Shown here: one piece after another, positions 41,231 to 50,512 of the stretch
How positions within the stretch are numbered: position 1 is the first letter of the stretch
Layout: each line of letters begins with the position of its first letter
NCBI RefSeq assembly: GCF_001500065.1
Contig: NZ_LQIN01000004.1
Span: 97,478-161,477, forward strand
DNA: 64,000 bases
Direction of reading: 5' to 3'
Source: Mycobacterium sp. IS-3022
Lineage (GTDB): Bacteria; Actinomycetota; Actinomycetes; Mycobacteriales; Mycobacteriaceae
Notes under the pieces: model-generated
What the model saw: the letters and a program-made list of their open reading frames with translations, nothing else
Database searches by the model: none
Told to the model about the DNA's origin: nothing
Made by a program: the position numbers and the translations under genes

Positions 41231-42154
41231 GTGCCGTCATCTCTGCGGGTGAACAAGCTCGGCGCCCACATCGGCGCCCACATCGACGGTGTCGATCTCA
41301 GCGCAGGGATCGATCCGGAAACCGCGAACGCGATCAATACCGCGATGCTCGAACACAAGGTGGTCTTCTTCCGCGGCCAGCACAAGGTGGACGACGACGC
41401 TCAGCTCGCCTTCGCGCGGGCGCTGGGCACCCCCACAACCGCCCACCCGACGGTGACTTCGCGCGGGGACCGGTTGCTGCCCATCGATTCCCGCTACGAC
41501 AAGGCGAACAGCTGGCACACCGACGTCACGTTCGTCGACCGGATACCGAAAGCGTCGATCCTGCGGGCCGTCACCCTGCCGCAATACGGCGGCACGACCA
41601 CGTGGGCGTCCACCGAGGCCGCGTACGACCGCCTTCCGACACCGTTGCGCGCGTTGGCCGAAAACCTCTGGGCGGTGCACACCAATAGATACGATTACGC
41701 GTCACTGCACGACGATCCGAACACCGCTCCGACCGCCGAACAGCGTTCCTACCGTGAGGAATTCGTCTCAGACCGCTACGAAACCGAGCATCCGGTGGTC
41801 CGCGTGCACCCGGAGACCGGCAAGCGAGTGCTGCTGCTCGGCCACTTCATCGAGAAGTTCGTCGGGCTCGGCTCGACGGAATCGGCGGCGTTGTTCGAGC
41901 TGCTGCAGAAGCGAATCACCAAGCTCGAGCACACCATTCGCTGGAACTGGCGGCCCGGTGACATCGCGCTCTGGGACAACCGCGCGACGCAGCACTACGC
42001 CGTCGCCGACTACGACGACCAGTATCGGCGGCTCAACCGCATCACTCTGGCCGGCGACGTCCCGGTCGACGTCCACGGCCGGCACAGCCGTTCCGTCGTC
42101 GGCGACGCCTCGACATACTCCGAAGTCGTCAGCCCTGTCGCGCTGGCCAGCTGA
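41231..42154 (+). CDS. Fe(II)/2-oxoglutarate dioxygenase, Rv3406-like alkyl sulfatase
   Basis: 307 residues, TauD family. Iron ligands His96 and Asp98 (SWHTDVTF) and His255 ([11 protein letters not shown]), with an Arg cluster near 266-270 for 2-oxoglutarate. LTENLW-like [16 protein letters not shown] and [14 protein letters not shown] agree with the Rv3406 type II alkyl sulfatase, which cleaves sulfate esters such as alkyl sulfates. GTG 41231 is chosen because GGAGG lies 8 nt upstream; ATG 41207 is before the Shine-Dalgarno. A sulfur-scavenging role fits ssuCBAD elsewhere in the window. Taurine dioxygenase is the alternative. Confidence 0.87.
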   Translation: MPSSLRVNKLGAHIGAHIDGVDLSAGIDPETANAINTAMLEHKVVFFRGQHKVDDDAQLAFARALGTPTTAHPTVTSRGDRLLPIDSRYDKANSWHTDVTFVDRIPKASILRAVTLPQYGGTTTWASTEAAYDRLPTPLRALAENLWAVHTNRYDYASLHDDPNTAPTAEQRSYREEFVSDRYETEHPVVRVHPETGKRVLLLGHFIEKFVGLGSTESAALFELLQKRITKLEHTIRWNWRPGDIALWDNRATQHYAVADYDDQYRRLNRITLAGDVPVDVHGRHSRSVVGDASTYSEVVSPVALAS

Positions 42155-42184
42155 CGACGACTTCGGTCTGCAGCGCTGCGGGCG

Positions 42185-42190
42185 TACCGT
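42185..42190 (+). promoter_or_regulatory. -10 hexamer for leaderless cobG
   Basis: TACCGT, 6 nt before GTG 42197. Confidence 0.5.
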
Positions 42191-42196
42191 GAACCG

Positions 42197-43339
42197 GTGG
42201 CCAGAACCCGCGAGCAGGACGCCTGCCCCGGTGCGTTGCAGGTGCATCGCGCCGCGGACGGTGCGTTGGCGCGGATACGGTTACCGGGCGGCATCATCAC
42301 CGCCGCGCAGTTGGAGACCCTCGCGCGGGCGGCCATCGAGCAGGCTGCGGGAACGCTGGAGCTGACCTCGAGGGGCAACCTTCAGATTCGTGGCGTCACC
42401 GACACGGCCGCGGTCGCCGAGGCCGCGGCGTCCGCCGGCCTGCTGCCGTCGCCGACCCACGAACGCGTGCGCAACATCGTCGCCTCACCGCTGTCCGGGC
42501 GGGTCGGCGCGGCCACCGACATCCGTGCGCTGATCACCGAACTCGACGGGGCGATCTGCGCCGACCCGGAACTGGCCGCGCTGCCGGGCCGGTTCCTGTT
42601 CGGCATCGACGACGGCCGCGCCGACATCTCGGGCCTCGGCGCGGACGTCGGAGTCCATCTCGACGGTGATACCGGCGCGCTGCTGTTGGCGGGCCGCGAC
42701 ACCGGTGTCCGACTGGCGCTGAACGCCGCGGTGCCGACAATGGTCGCGGTGGCGCGACGATTCGCCGTCAGTCGCGGAACCGCCTGGCGTGTCAAGGAAC
42801 TCGTCGATGCCGACGCGCTGCTCGGCGATCTGCCCCGATCGGTAGCACCGGGAGCGGCGTGGCCTGCGGTCACCCGCCCGCCCGTCGGCTGGCTCGAGCA
42901 GCACGACGGCCGCGTCACGCTGGGCGCCGCGGTTCCGCTCGGCGTGCTGCCCGCCCGGACCGCCGAGTACCTCGCCGCGATCGGCGCGCCGATGGTGGTC
43001 ACGCCGTGGCGCTCGATCCTCGTCTTCGACCTCGACGAGGAAGTCGCCGACGTCGCCCTGCGCGTACTCGCCCCCCTCGGGCTGGTGTTCGACGAGGACT
43101 CTCCCTGGCTCTCGGTCAGCGCGTGCACCGGAAGGCCGGGCTGTGAGCACTCGATGGCCGATGTGCGCGCAGACGCCGCCGCTGCGGTCGCCGAACCGGC
43201 TTCAGCGCACGCGAGGAGCAATTCGACGCCTGGCCACCGCCATTTCGTGGGCTGCGACAGGGCCTGCGGCAGCCCGCCCACGGGCGAGGTGCTGGTGGCG
43301 ACCGGAGACGGATACCGGGCGCGCGGCCCGCACCCGTAG
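42197..43339 (+). CDS. cobG: Precorrin-3B synthase CobG
   Basis: 380 residues, of the nitrite/sulfite-reductase-like fold. The [4Fe-4S] cysteines are visible near the C-terminus: C-x5-C in SACTGRPGCEH and C-x3-C in VGCDRACGSP. It makes the oxygen-dependent step to precorrin-3B, so this is an aerobic B12 pathway. GTG start; cobH follows by 9 bases with its own -10 hexamer. Order cobG-cobH-cobIJ is the same as in H37Rv. Confidence 0.93.
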   Translation: MARTREQDACPGALQVHRAADGALARIRLPGGIITAAQLETLARAAIEQAAGTLELTSRGNLQIRGVTDTAAVAEAAASAGLLPSPTHERVRNIVASPLSGRVGAATDIRALITELDGAICADPELAALPGRFLFGIDDGRADISGLGADVGVHLDGDTGALLLAGRDTGVRLALNAAVPTMVAVARRFAVSRGTAWRVKELVDADALLGDLPRSVAPGAAWPAVTRPPVGWLEQHDGRVTLGAAVPLGVLPARTAEYLAAIGAPMVVTPWRSILVFDLDEEVADVALRVLAPLGLVFDEDSPWLSVSACTGRPGCEHSMADVRADAAAAVAEPASAHARSNSTPGHRHFVGCDRACGSPPTGEVLVATGDGYRARGPHP

Positions 43340-43342
43340 GGT
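43337..43342 (+). promoter_or_regulatory. -10 hexamer for leaderless cobH
   Basis: TAGGGT, 6 nt before GTG 43349. It overlaps the cobG stop codon (TAG at 43337). Confidence 0.45.
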
Positions 43343-43348
43343 GATCGC

Positions 43349-43975
43349 GTGCTCGACTACATCCGCGACGCCGGGGAGATCTACCGGCAATCGTTCGCGA
43401 CGATTCGCGACGAGGCGGACTTGGCTCGGTTTCCCGACGACGTAGCCCGCGTGGTCGTCCGGCTGATCCACACCTGCGGACAGACCGACCTCACCGATCA
43501 CGTCGCGTTCAGCGCGGACGTGGTCGCCAGGACCCACGCCGCACTGACTGCGGGCGCGGCGGTGCTCTGTGATTCGTCGATGGTGGCCGCCGGGATCACC
43601 AGGTCTCGGTTGCCCGCCGGCAACGAGGTGGTGTCGCTGGTGACCGACGAGCGAGCCGCCGACCTGGCTGCCCGGCTCGGCACCACCCGGTCGGCGGCGG
43701 CCGTGGACCTGTGGGCCGACCGACTCGGCGGTGCCGTGCTGGCGATCGGCAATGCGCCGACCGCGCTGTTCCGGCTGCTCGAACTCCTCGACGACGGCGC
43801 CCCGTCGCCCGCCGCGGTACTGGGCGGACCGGTCGGTTTCGTCGGCTCGGCGCAGTCCAAGCAGGAACTCATCGACCGGCCGCGCGGAATGTCGTATCTC
43901 GTGGTGACGGGCCGTCGCGGCGGCAGTGCGATGGCGGCCGCGGCCGTGAATGCGATTGCGACGGAACGCGAATGA
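43349..43975 (+). CDS. cobH: Precorrin-8X methylmutase CobH
   Basis: 208 residues. Catalytic His41 lies in [25 protein letters not shown] near 155 is another family signature. It moves a methyl group in precorrin-8X to give hydrogenobyrinate. Stop overlaps the cobIJ start by 4 bases. Confidence 0.95.
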   Translation: MLDYIRDAGEIYRQSFATIRDEADLARFPDDVARVVVRLIHTCGQTDLTDHVAFSADVVARTHAALTAGAAVLCDSSMVAAGITRSRLPAGNEVVSLVTDERAADLAARLGTTRSAAAVDLWADRLGGAVLAIGNAPTALFRLLELLDDGAPSPAAVLGGPVGFVGSAQSKQELIDRPRGMSYLVVTGRRGGSAMAAAAVNAIATERE

Positions 43976-45444
43976 GCGACCGCGGGGTCTTGTGGGGGGT
44001 GGGGCTGGGACCCGGCGACCCTGAACTGGTCACCGTCAAGGCGGCACGGGTGATCGGCGAGGCCGACGTCGTGGCGTACCACAGTGCGCGGCACGGCAAC
44101 AGCATCGCGCGCGGCATCGCCGAGCCGTATCTGCGGCCGGGCCAGATCGAGGAGCACCTGGTCTATCCGGTCACCACCGAAACCACCGATCACCCCGGCG
44201 GCTACGCCGGAGCGATGGAGGACTTCTACCGCGAGTCCGCCGACCGCATCGCCGCCCACCTCGAGGCCGGCCGCAGCGTGGCCTTGCTCGCCGAGGGCGA
44301 CCCGCTGTTCTACAGCTCCTACATGCACATGCACACCCGGCTGACCGAGCGGTTCGACGCGGTCATCGTGCCGGGCGTGACGTCGGTGAGCGCGGCTTCG
44401 GCGGCGGTCGCCACTCCCCTCGTCCAGGGCGACGAGGTGTTGACGATCCTGCCGGGAACACTGCCCCCCGACGAGCTCGAGCGCAGGCTCGCCGACACCG
44501 ACGCAGCGGTGATGCTGAAGTTGGGCCGCTCGTATCCCACTGTACGCCAAGCGCTTTCCGCGTCCGGCCGGTTGGACGACGCGTTCTACGTCGAGCGTGC
44601 GAGCACTCCGCGGCAACGGGTTCTGGGCGCAGGCGACGTCGACGACGAAACGGTCCCGTATTTCTCGCTGGCGATGTTGCCGGGGCGCGGTCGCCAGGAC
44701 CTGAGGACCACCGGCAGCGTCGCCGTCGTGGGACTGGGTCCCGGCGACCCGAACTGGATGACCCCGCAGTCGCGGCGCGAGCTGGCCGCGGCCACCGACC
44801 TCATCGGCTACGGCCCTTACCTCGACCGCGTCGCCGCCCGCGGCGATCAGCGCAGACATCCGAGCGACAACACTGACGAACCGGCCCGCGCCCGGTTGGC
44901 CTGCACGCTGGCCGAACAGGGCCGCGCGGTCGCGGTGGTGTCCTCCGGAGACCCGGGTGTCTTTGCGATGGCGACCGCGGTGCTGGAAGAGGCCAAGCAG
45001 TGGCCCGGGGTTTCGGTACGGGTGATCCCGGCGATGACCGCCGCGCAGGCCGTCGCGAGCCGGGTCGGCGCCCCGCTGGGCCATGACTATGCGGTGATCT
45101 CGCTGTCAGACCGGCTCAAGCCGTGGGACGTGATCGCTGCGCGGTTGACGGCTGCGGCCAAGGCCGACCTGGTGCTGGCGATCTACAACCCGGCGTCGAA
45201 GACCCGGACGTGGCAGGTCGGGGCGATGCGGGATCTTCTGCTCGAGCACCGCGATCCCGGCACTCCGGTGGTGATCGGCCGCGACGTGTCCGGGCCCCGC
45301 GAGCAGGTCACGGTGGTGCGCCTGGCCGACCTGGATCCCGCCGACGTCGACATGCGCTGCCTGCTGATCGTCGGCTCCTCGCAGACGCAGTGGTATTCCG
45401 GGGACGGCGACCGGGTCTTCACGCCGCGCCGCTACCCCGCCTAG
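43972..45444 (+). CDS. cobIJ: Fused precorrin-2 C20- and precorrin-3B C17-methyltransferase
   Basis: 490 residues with two tandem methyltransferase domains. Domain 1 (1 to about 240) begins [11 protein letters not shown] and is CobI (C20). Domain 2 (about 245-490) begins [11 protein letters not shown] and is CobJ (C17). The fusion is the same as in M. tuberculosis. Both use S-adenosylmethionine. ATG 43972 overlaps the cobH stop. Confidence 0.95.
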   Translation: MSDRGVLWGVGLGPGDPELVTVKAARVIGEADVVAYHSARHGNSIARGIAEPYLRPGQIEEHLVYPVTTETTDHPGGYAGAMEDFYRESADRIAAHLEAGRSVALLAEGDPLFYSSYMHMHTRLTERFDAVIVPGVTSVSAASAAVATPLVQGDEVLTILPGTLPPDELERRLADTDAAVMLKLGRSYPTVRQALSASGRLDDAFYVERASTPRQRVLGAGDVDDETVPYFSLAMLPGRGRQDLRTTGSVAVVGLGPGDPNWMTPQSRRELAAATDLIGYGPYLDRVAARGDQRRHPSDNTDEPARARLACTLAEQGRAVAVVSSGDPGVFAMATAVLEEAKQWPGVSVRVIPAMTAAQAVASRVGAPLGHDYAVISLSDRLKPWDVIAARLTAAAKADLVLAIYNPASKTRTWQVGAMRDLLLEHRDPGTPVVIGRDVSGPREQVTVVRLADLDPADVDMRCLLIVGSSQTQWYSGDGDRVFTPRRYPA

Positions 45445-45477
45445 CGCTACCCGCGACCTCATGAGAGCCGGCAGTGT

Positions 45478-45483
45478 TAATCT
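45478..45483 (+). promoter_or_regulatory. -10 hexamer for leaderless kinase-like gene
   Basis: TAATCT, 7 nt before GTG 45491. It supports that start over ATG 45461. Confidence 0.45.
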
Positions 45484-45490
45484 CCGGCGC

Positions 45491-46576
45491 GTGACTTCCG
45501 TCCTCAACATTCCACGCGGGCCCGAAGATGTAACGCCGGCGTGGCTCGGGTCAGTGCTGGGAACCGATGTCGAGGCGGTCACCGTGACACCGATCGGAAC
45601 CGGCCAGACGGGCGCCACCTACCGGGTGTCGGCGACCTACGGTGGGGAATCCGACCTGCCCGCCTCGTTCGCGATAAAGCTGTCGGCGCAAGACGACACG
45701 GTGCGCGAGCGGGTGGCGCTGGGTTACCGGTCCGAGGTGGAGTTCTACTCGCTGGTCGCCGACCGGATGCGCATCCCTGTTCCGCGCAGCTTCCATCAGG
45801 ACATCTCCGACGACGGCGCCGACGTGGTGCTGCTGCTGGCCGACATGGCGCCCGCGGTCCAGGGCGACCAGATCGCCGGGTGCAACGCGGTCGAGGCGCG
45901 CCTCGCCGTAGAAGCGCTCGCTGGTCTGCACGGCCCGAGTTGGTGTGCGCCCGAGTGGATGGACCTGTCCGCCGTCGTGATGCCCAAACCAGGTGACGCC
46001 GATGCGGCCAAGGGCTTGGGCGACGTCTCGCGAATGGCTGCCGACATCGTCATCGACCGCCTCGGCCCGTCGATCAGCGCCGAGGACCAGGAAACGCTCA
46101 CCGCGGCAATGGCTTCGGTGACGCCGTGGCTGATGGCCGAGCGCAGCCGATACGCGCTGATGCACGGCGACTACCGGCTCGACAACATGCTGTTCGACCC
46201 CGACCGCACGCGGATCACGGTGGTGGACTGGCAGACCGTCGGCGTCGGGTTGCCGGCCCGCGACCTTGCGTACTTCACCGCGACCAGCCTGGAACCCACA
46301 GTCCGGGCAGAGATCGAGCGAGATCTCGTCGAGCACTATCACCGTGCGTTGCTCGGATACGGCGTGCGCGATTACGACCTGAACACCTGCTGGACCGACT
46401 ACCGCCTCGGGGCGGTGCAGGCGCCGCTGCTCGTCGCGTTGGGCACCGCGTTCGCGACGTCGACCGAGCGGGGCGACGAGATGATGCTCGCGATGTTGTG
46501 CCGCGGCTGCCGGGCCATCCGGGAACTCGAGACGCTCGAACTGATCACGTCGTATTCATCGACTCGACCCATGTGA
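45491..46576 (+). CDS. Aminoglycoside-phosphotransferase-like kinase
   Basis: 361 residues. APH/ecdysteroid-kinase-like fold: catalytic HGDYRLDN and metal motif VVDWQTV, the same sequences as the kinase half of the 16632-18587 fusion (both contain GDYRLDNMLF). It lacks the extra C-terminal domain. Substrate unknown. It lies between cobIJ and cobK in the place where H37Rv has blaC and sigC. Its 3' end overlaps the convergent cobK by 32 bases. Confidence 0.83.
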   Translation: MTSVLNIPRGPEDVTPAWLGSVLGTDVEAVTVTPIGTGQTGATYRVSATYGGESDLPASFAIKLSAQDDTVRERVALGYRSEVEFYSLVADRMRIPVPRSFHQDISDDGADVVLLLADMAPAVQGDQIAGCNAVEARLAVEALAGLHGPSWCAPEWMDLSAVVMPKPGDADAAKGLGDVSRMAADIVIDRLGPSISAEDQETLTAAMASVTPWLMAERSRYALMHGDYRLDNMLFDPDRTRITVVDWQTVGVGLPARDLAYFTATSLEPTVRAEIERDLVEHYHRALLGYGVRDYDLNTCWTDYRLGAVQAPLLVALGTAFATSTERGDEMMLAMLCRGCRAIRELETLELITSYSSTRPM

Positions 46577-47276
46577 CCGCGTCGTCGACGGTGGCGACCG
46601 TCGTCACCCCCGACGGCAGCGGTGGCCGGTCCACCATCACCACCGCAACACCAAGGGCCGCAGCCGCATCCAGTTTCGGCCGGGTCATCTGCCCGCCACT
46701 GTTCTTGGTGACCAACGCGTCGATGCGGTGCTCGCGCAGCAAGGTCAGTTCGTCGTCGTAGCGGTATGGCCCGCGCGACAGCACAACCTGGTGACGACGC
46801 GGCAGATCCGACACGTCGGGCGGCGTGACGGCACGAATCAGAAACCATGCATCGACGTCCTTGAACGCCGCGGCGCCAGAGCGTCCGGTGGTCAGGAATA
46901 CGTGGGTGAACCGCTCGGCAGCAACGGTTTTCGCAGCCTCGACATCAGAGCTGACGACGATCGCATCGCCGGTCGGCCAAGCGGGCCGGGCCACCACCAG
47001 GTGCGGCAGCCGCAACTCGGCGCACACAGCCGCCGCGTGCGCGGTCATCGTCGCCGCGTACGGGTGCGTGGCGTCGACGACAGCGTCGACTCGGTTGTCG
47101 GACACCCAACGCCGCAGCCCCTCGACGCCGCCGAAGCCGCCGATGCGTACCTCGCCCACCGGTAGCGCGGGGTCGGGCACCCGACCCGCGAGCGAACTGA
47201 TCACCTCGACGTCCGGATGCAGACGGGCAGCCAGCGCGCGAGCCTCAGAAGTACCGCCCAGCAGGAGTATTCGCAT
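46545..47276 (-). CDS. cobK: Precorrin-6A reductase CobK
   Basis: 243 residues. The N-terminal GGTSEAR motif (7-13), DATHPYAA near 67 and VTKNSGG near 203 are CobK signatures. It reduces precorrin-6A to precorrin-6B with NADPH. ATG 47276 shares one base with the cobM stop (TGATG). Last gene of the leftward cobL-cobM-cobK group. Confidence 0.95.
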   Translation of the reverse strand: MRILLLGGTSEARALAARLHPDVEVISSLAGRVPDPALPVGEVRIGGFGGVEGLRRWVSDNRVDAVVDATHPYAATMTAHAAAVCAELRLPHLVVARPAWPTGDAIVVSSDVEAAKTVAAERFTHVFLTTGRSGAAAFKDVDAWFLIRAVTPPDVSDLPRRHQVVLSRGPYRYDDELTLLREHRIDALVTKNSGGQMTRPKLDAAAALGVAVVMVDRPPLPSGVTTVATVDDAVTWVESMNTT

Positions 47277-48031
47277 CAATGTCGTCCCCACCGCACCCGA
47301 TCCGAGGAGTACAGATAGCTGTCGGCGAACCCCTCGGCCGCCAGCACGTCGCCCACGACGATCACCGCGGTGCGGGTGATTCCCGCGGCTTTCATCCGCC
47401 CCGCCAACTCCGCGAGCGTGCAGCGCACCACCTGCTGCTGCGGCCAGCTCGCGAACGCCACCACGGCGCAGGGCGTTTCGGGCCCGTACCCGCCGGCCAG
47501 CAGCTGCGGGACGATCGCGTCGATCTGCGCGGCCGCGAGGTGCAGCACCAGCGTCGCACCGGGTGCCGACAGCGTCGGCAGGTCTTCGCCGTCCGGCATC
47601 GCGGTCGACAGCGTCGCCACCCGGGTCAGCGTGACCGTCTGCGCGACACCGGGAACGGTGAGCTCGCGACCCAGCACGGCAGCTGCCGCGGCGAAAGCCG
47701 GCACCCCGGGCACAATTTCGTAGTCGACACCCAGATCGTCGAGACGGCGGCACTGCTCGGCGAGCGCGCTGTAGATCGACGGGTCGCCGGAATGCAACCG
47801 CGCCACGTCGAGGCCCGCGGCGTGGGCATCGGCGAGTTCGGTGACGATCTGTTCGAGGGTCAACGGGCCGGTGTCGATGACACGGGCGTCCGGCGGACAC
47901 AGCGCCAGCAAGTCCTCGGGCATGATCGAACCCGCGTAGAGGCAGACCGGGCAGCGGCTCAGCAGTCGGTGTCCGCGCACGGTGATCAGGTCGGCCGCGC
48001 CGGGCCCTGCGCCGATGAAGTAGACGGTCAT
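47276..48031 (-). CDS. cobM: Precorrin-4 C11-methyltransferase CobM
   Basis: 251 residues, tetrapyrrole methylase fold. FIGAGPGAADLITVRG at the start and LHSGDPSIYSAL near 100 match CobM/CbiF. It uses S-adenosylmethionine to make precorrin-5. The start overlaps the cobL stop by 4 bases. Confidence 0.95.
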   Translation of the reverse strand: MTVYFIGAGPGAADLITVRGHRLLSRCPVCLYAGSIMPEDLLALCPPDARVIDTGPLTLEQIVTELADAHAAGLDVARLHSGDPSIYSALAEQCRRLDDLGVDYEIVPGVPAFAAAAAVLGRELTVPGVAQTVTLTRVATLSTAMPDGEDLPTLSAPGATLVLHLAAAQIDAIVPQLLAGGYGPETPCAVVAFASWPQQQVVRCTLAELAGRMKAAGITRTAVIVVGDVLAAEGFADSYLYSSDRVRWGRH

Positions 48032-49206
48032 CGCTTGGTCACCGTCCACTGCGTGATCGGCATCGCAGGACGCCAGCCGGTGAACCCGCCGAGCGGCTCG
48101 CCGCGGTGGTGCTCGAAGCGCCTGAGCGCACCGCCGTGTCGCGAATACCACTGGGCGACAAGCGCTTCAGTCTCCACAGTGACGGCGTTGGCGACCAGCC
48201 GGCCGCCGGCGGGCAGCCGGTCGAAGCAGGCCTCCAGGAGTCCCGGCTGCGTCAGGCCGCCGCCCACGAAGACCGCGTCGGGCGCAGGGACGGACTCGAA
48301 CGACTCGGGTGCGGCGTGCTGCACCTGCACCCGCGCGCCGAACGCCACCACGTTGTCGGTGATGCGGTTACGGCGTTCTTCGTCGCGTTCGAAGGCGATT
48401 GCGCGACAACCGGCGCCGCTGCGACACCATTCGATCGCCACGCTGCCCGATCCGGCACCGACATCCCAGAGCAGTTGACCGGGCCGCGGCGCCAGCGCCG
48501 CCAGCGTCACCGCGCGCACCGGTTGTTTGGTGAGCTGGCCGTCGTGGGCGAACATCTCGTCGGGCAGCACCCCGAACTGCCGCTCGTCGGGCAGGTAGCG
48601 CACCGCGACCACGTTGAGGTCGTCGACGTCGTCCGGGGGTCGCGCCGCCCATTCGCGGGCGGTGGCGGCCCGGCGGCGCTCTGTGGGACCGCCGAGTTGC
48701 TCTAACACGGTGATCTCGGAGTCGCCGCGACCGGTGTCGGTGAGCAGCCGCGTCAGCGCCGCAGGGGTCGCGCCGTCGCGGGACATCACGACGGCCTGCC
48801 CGCCGCGGCGCACCGCGGTGTGCGGGTCGCTCCACACCAGGCTGATGACCTCGGTGTCCTGCACCGCCCAACCCAGCCGCGAGCAAGCCAATGTCACCGA
48901 GGACACGTGCGGGAGAACCGCGACTCGGTCCGGCCCGTACAACCGGATCAGCGAGCTACCCACACCGTGCAGCAGCGGGTCGCCGCTGGCCACCACATGC
49001 ACGTCTCCGTCGACGCCCTCCAACAGAGTGTGCAGTGCGGGCAGCATCGGCGACGGCCACTCACGCCGCGCCGCGGTCACGGTGTCGTCCAGCAGCGCGA
49101 GTTGCCGTGGCGAACCGTAGACCACTGTCGCCCTGCGTAATTCGTACTGCGAGGCGGGCGACAGCCCGGCCATCCCGTCAGCGCCGATGCCGACGACGAC
49201 GATCAT
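48028..49206 (-). CDS. cobL: Precorrin-6Y methyltransferase (decarboxylating) CobL
   Basis: 392 residues, fused CbiE (1-200, GIGADGMAG, VASGDPLLHGVGSSL) and CbiT (about 205-392, LLWDVGAGSGSVAIEW). It methylates C5 and C15 and removes the C12 acetate carboxyl to give precorrin-8X. ATG 49206 overlaps the SDR stop by 4 bases, so the upstream SDR leads this operon. Confidence 0.94.
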   Translation of the reverse strand: MIVVVGIGADGMAGLSPASQYELRRATVVYGSPRQLALLDDTVTAARREWPSPMLPALHTLLEGVDGDVHVVASGDPLLHGVGSSLIRLYGPDRVAVLPHVSSVTLACSRLGWAVQDTEVISLVWSDPHTAVRRGGQAVVMSRDGATPAALTRLLTDTGRGDSEITVLEQLGGPTERRRAATAREWAARPPDDVDDLNVVAVRYLPDERQFGVLPDEMFAHDGQLTKQPVRAVTLAALAPRPGQLLWDVGAGSGSVAIEWCRSGAGCRAIAFERDEERRNRITDNVVAFGARVQVQHAAPESFESVPAPDAVFVGGGLTQPGLLEACFDRLPAGGRLVANAVTVETEALVAQWYSRHGGALRRFEHHRGEPLGGFTGWRPAMPITQWTVTKR

Positions 49207-49961
49207 CGCGGCATCCTTCGCCACACGAACCGGGGCGTGATGTGGAACGCGAATGCCAGCAGCGAAAGTGGTGCGGGTACCCACACCACGCCTCGCCTTC
49301 TGCGGAGTGCGCGGACGGTCGCGTCGGCGACCTGCGCCGGCGTGCTCGAGAGCGGCGCGGGCGACATGCCCGCCGTCATGCGCCCGATCACAAACCCCGG
49401 CCGTACCAACAGCAGGTGCACCCCCGAACCGTGCAGGGCGTCGGCCAACCCGCGGCAGAAGCCGTCCAGCCCGGCCTTCGCGGACCCGTACACGTAGTTG
49501 GCGCGGCGCACGCGCACGCCCGCGATCGACGAGAACGTCACGATCGACCCGGATCCTGCTTCGCGCATCGCCGCGGCGAGCACCGTCAGCAGGCTGGCCT
49601 GGGCGACGAAGTCGGTGTGCAGAATCGCCGCGGCGTGCGCGGCGTCCTTCTCCGCGAGCGCCTGATCGCCGAGGATGCCGAACGCGAGCACCGCGGTGTC
49701 GATCGGTCCGTGCTCGGCGACGATCGCGTCGACCACCGGACCGTGCGACGGAAGGTCGTCGGCGTCGAACTCACACACGTGCACCGCCGCCGCCCCCGCG
49801 GCGCGAACGGCCGCCGCCTGCGCCTCGAGGTCATGAGCGCGGCGGGCCGCCAGCAACACCGTCGATCGGGGCGCGAGCCGGGTGGCCACCTCGATGCCGA
49901 TCTCGCTGCGGCCGCCGAAAACCACGACCAATGCCGGGCGGGTGTCAGCCGTGTCTGTCAT
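49203..49961 (-). CDS. Short-chain dehydrogenase/reductase (Rv2073c-like)
   Basis: 252 residues. The cofactor motif is the variant FGGRSEIG (15-22), as in DprE2/Rv2073c proteins, with YGSAK near 160. It probably reduces a keto sugar or lipid; it is not a cobalamin enzyme by family. Start ATG 49961. It leads the leftward SDR-cobL-cobM-cobK operon and is divergent from the Rv2074-type gene. Confidence 0.88.
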   Translation of the reverse strand: MTDTADTRPALVVVFGGRSEIGIEVATRLAPRSTVLLAARRAHDLEAQAAAVRAAGAAAVHVCEFDADDLPSHGPVVDAIVAEHGPIDTAVLAFGILGDQALAEKDAAHAAAILHTDFVAQASLLTVLAAAMREAGSGSIVTFSSIAGVRVRRANYVYGSAKAGLDGFCRGLADALHGSGVHLLLVRPGFVIGRMTAGMSPAPLSSTPAQVADATVRALRRRRGVVWVPAPLSLLAFAFHITPRFVWRRMPR

Positions 49962-49968
49962 GGCAGCG

Positions 49969-49974
49969 ATTATC
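49969..49974 (-). promoter_or_regulatory. -10 hexamer for SDR-cobLMK operon
   Basis: GATAAT on the minus strand, 7 nt before ATG 49961. Confidence 0.5.
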
Positions 49975-49982
49975 TCCTGCGC

Positions 49983-49988
49983 TACCGT
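49983..49988 (+). promoter_or_regulatory. -10 hexamer for the Rv2074-type gene
   Basis: TACCGT, 8 nt before ATG 49997. The two divergent -10 elements lie only 8 bases apart. Confidence 0.45.
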
Positions 49989-49996
49989 GAAGCCCG

Positions 49997-50422
49997 ATGT
50001 CCCAGTCAAGCCGCAAGGCAACCACCCGGCTGACCGACGACGCGCTGGCATTTCTGTCCGAGCGTCATCTGGCCATGCTGACGACGCTGCGATCGGACAA
50101 TTCACCGCACGTCGTCGCCGTCGGCTTCACGTTCGACCCGAAAACCCACATCGCGCGCGTCATCACCAGCGGCGGGTCGCAGAAGGCGGTGAACGCCGAC
50201 CGCCAGGGTGTCGCGGTGCTGAGCCAGGTCGACGGCGCGCGCTGGTTGTCGCTGGAGGGCAAGGCCAAGGTCAATGCGGATGCCGACGCCGTACGTGACG
50301 CCGAACTGCGGTACGCGCAGCGCTACCGGACCCCCCGGGTCAACCCCAAACGCGTCGTCATCGAGGTCCGGGTCGAGCGGGTGCTCGGGTCGTCGGACCT
50401 ACTCGACCGGCTCGAGGAATAA
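49997..50422 (+). CDS. F420-dependent split-barrel protein, Rv2074-type biliverdin reductase
   Basis: 141 residues. FDORs of this type reduce biliverdin with reduced F420 (shown for Rv2074). [20 protein letters not shown] and [10 protein letters not shown] at the start and [17 protein letters not shown] at the end fit the family. It follows the cobalamin block as in H37Rv and faces pepE across a long hairpin. Confidence 0.9.
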   Translation: MSQSSRKATTRLTDDALAFLSERHLAMLTTLRSDNSPHVVAVGFTFDPKTHIARVITSGGSQKAVNADRQGVAVLSQVDGARWLSLEGKAKVNADADAVRDAELRYAQRYRTPRVNPKRVVIEVRVERVLGSSDLLDRLEE

Positions 50423-50433
50423 CTTTCCCCGCG

Positions 50434-50491
50434 CGAGCAGAAGCAAACTGTGCCCGAGATGCGCTTTTTCGGGACATTTTGCATCTGCTCG
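50434..50491. terminator. Long imperfect hairpin between convergent genes
   Basis: Arms of about 23-24 bases begin CGAGCAGA and end TCTGCTCG, with three mismatches or bulges and a loop near 50458-50468. It starts 12 nt after the Rv2074-type stop and ends 22 nt before the pepE stop. Probable bidirectional terminator; no clear U-tract. Confidence 0.6.
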
Positions 50492-50512
50492 ACAGGGTAA
50501 TCGCCACGGAAA

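Noticed and set aside
43498..45084. 528-residue open frame opposite cobH/cobIJ
   Set aside because: Antisense to two well-recognised cobalamin enzymes.
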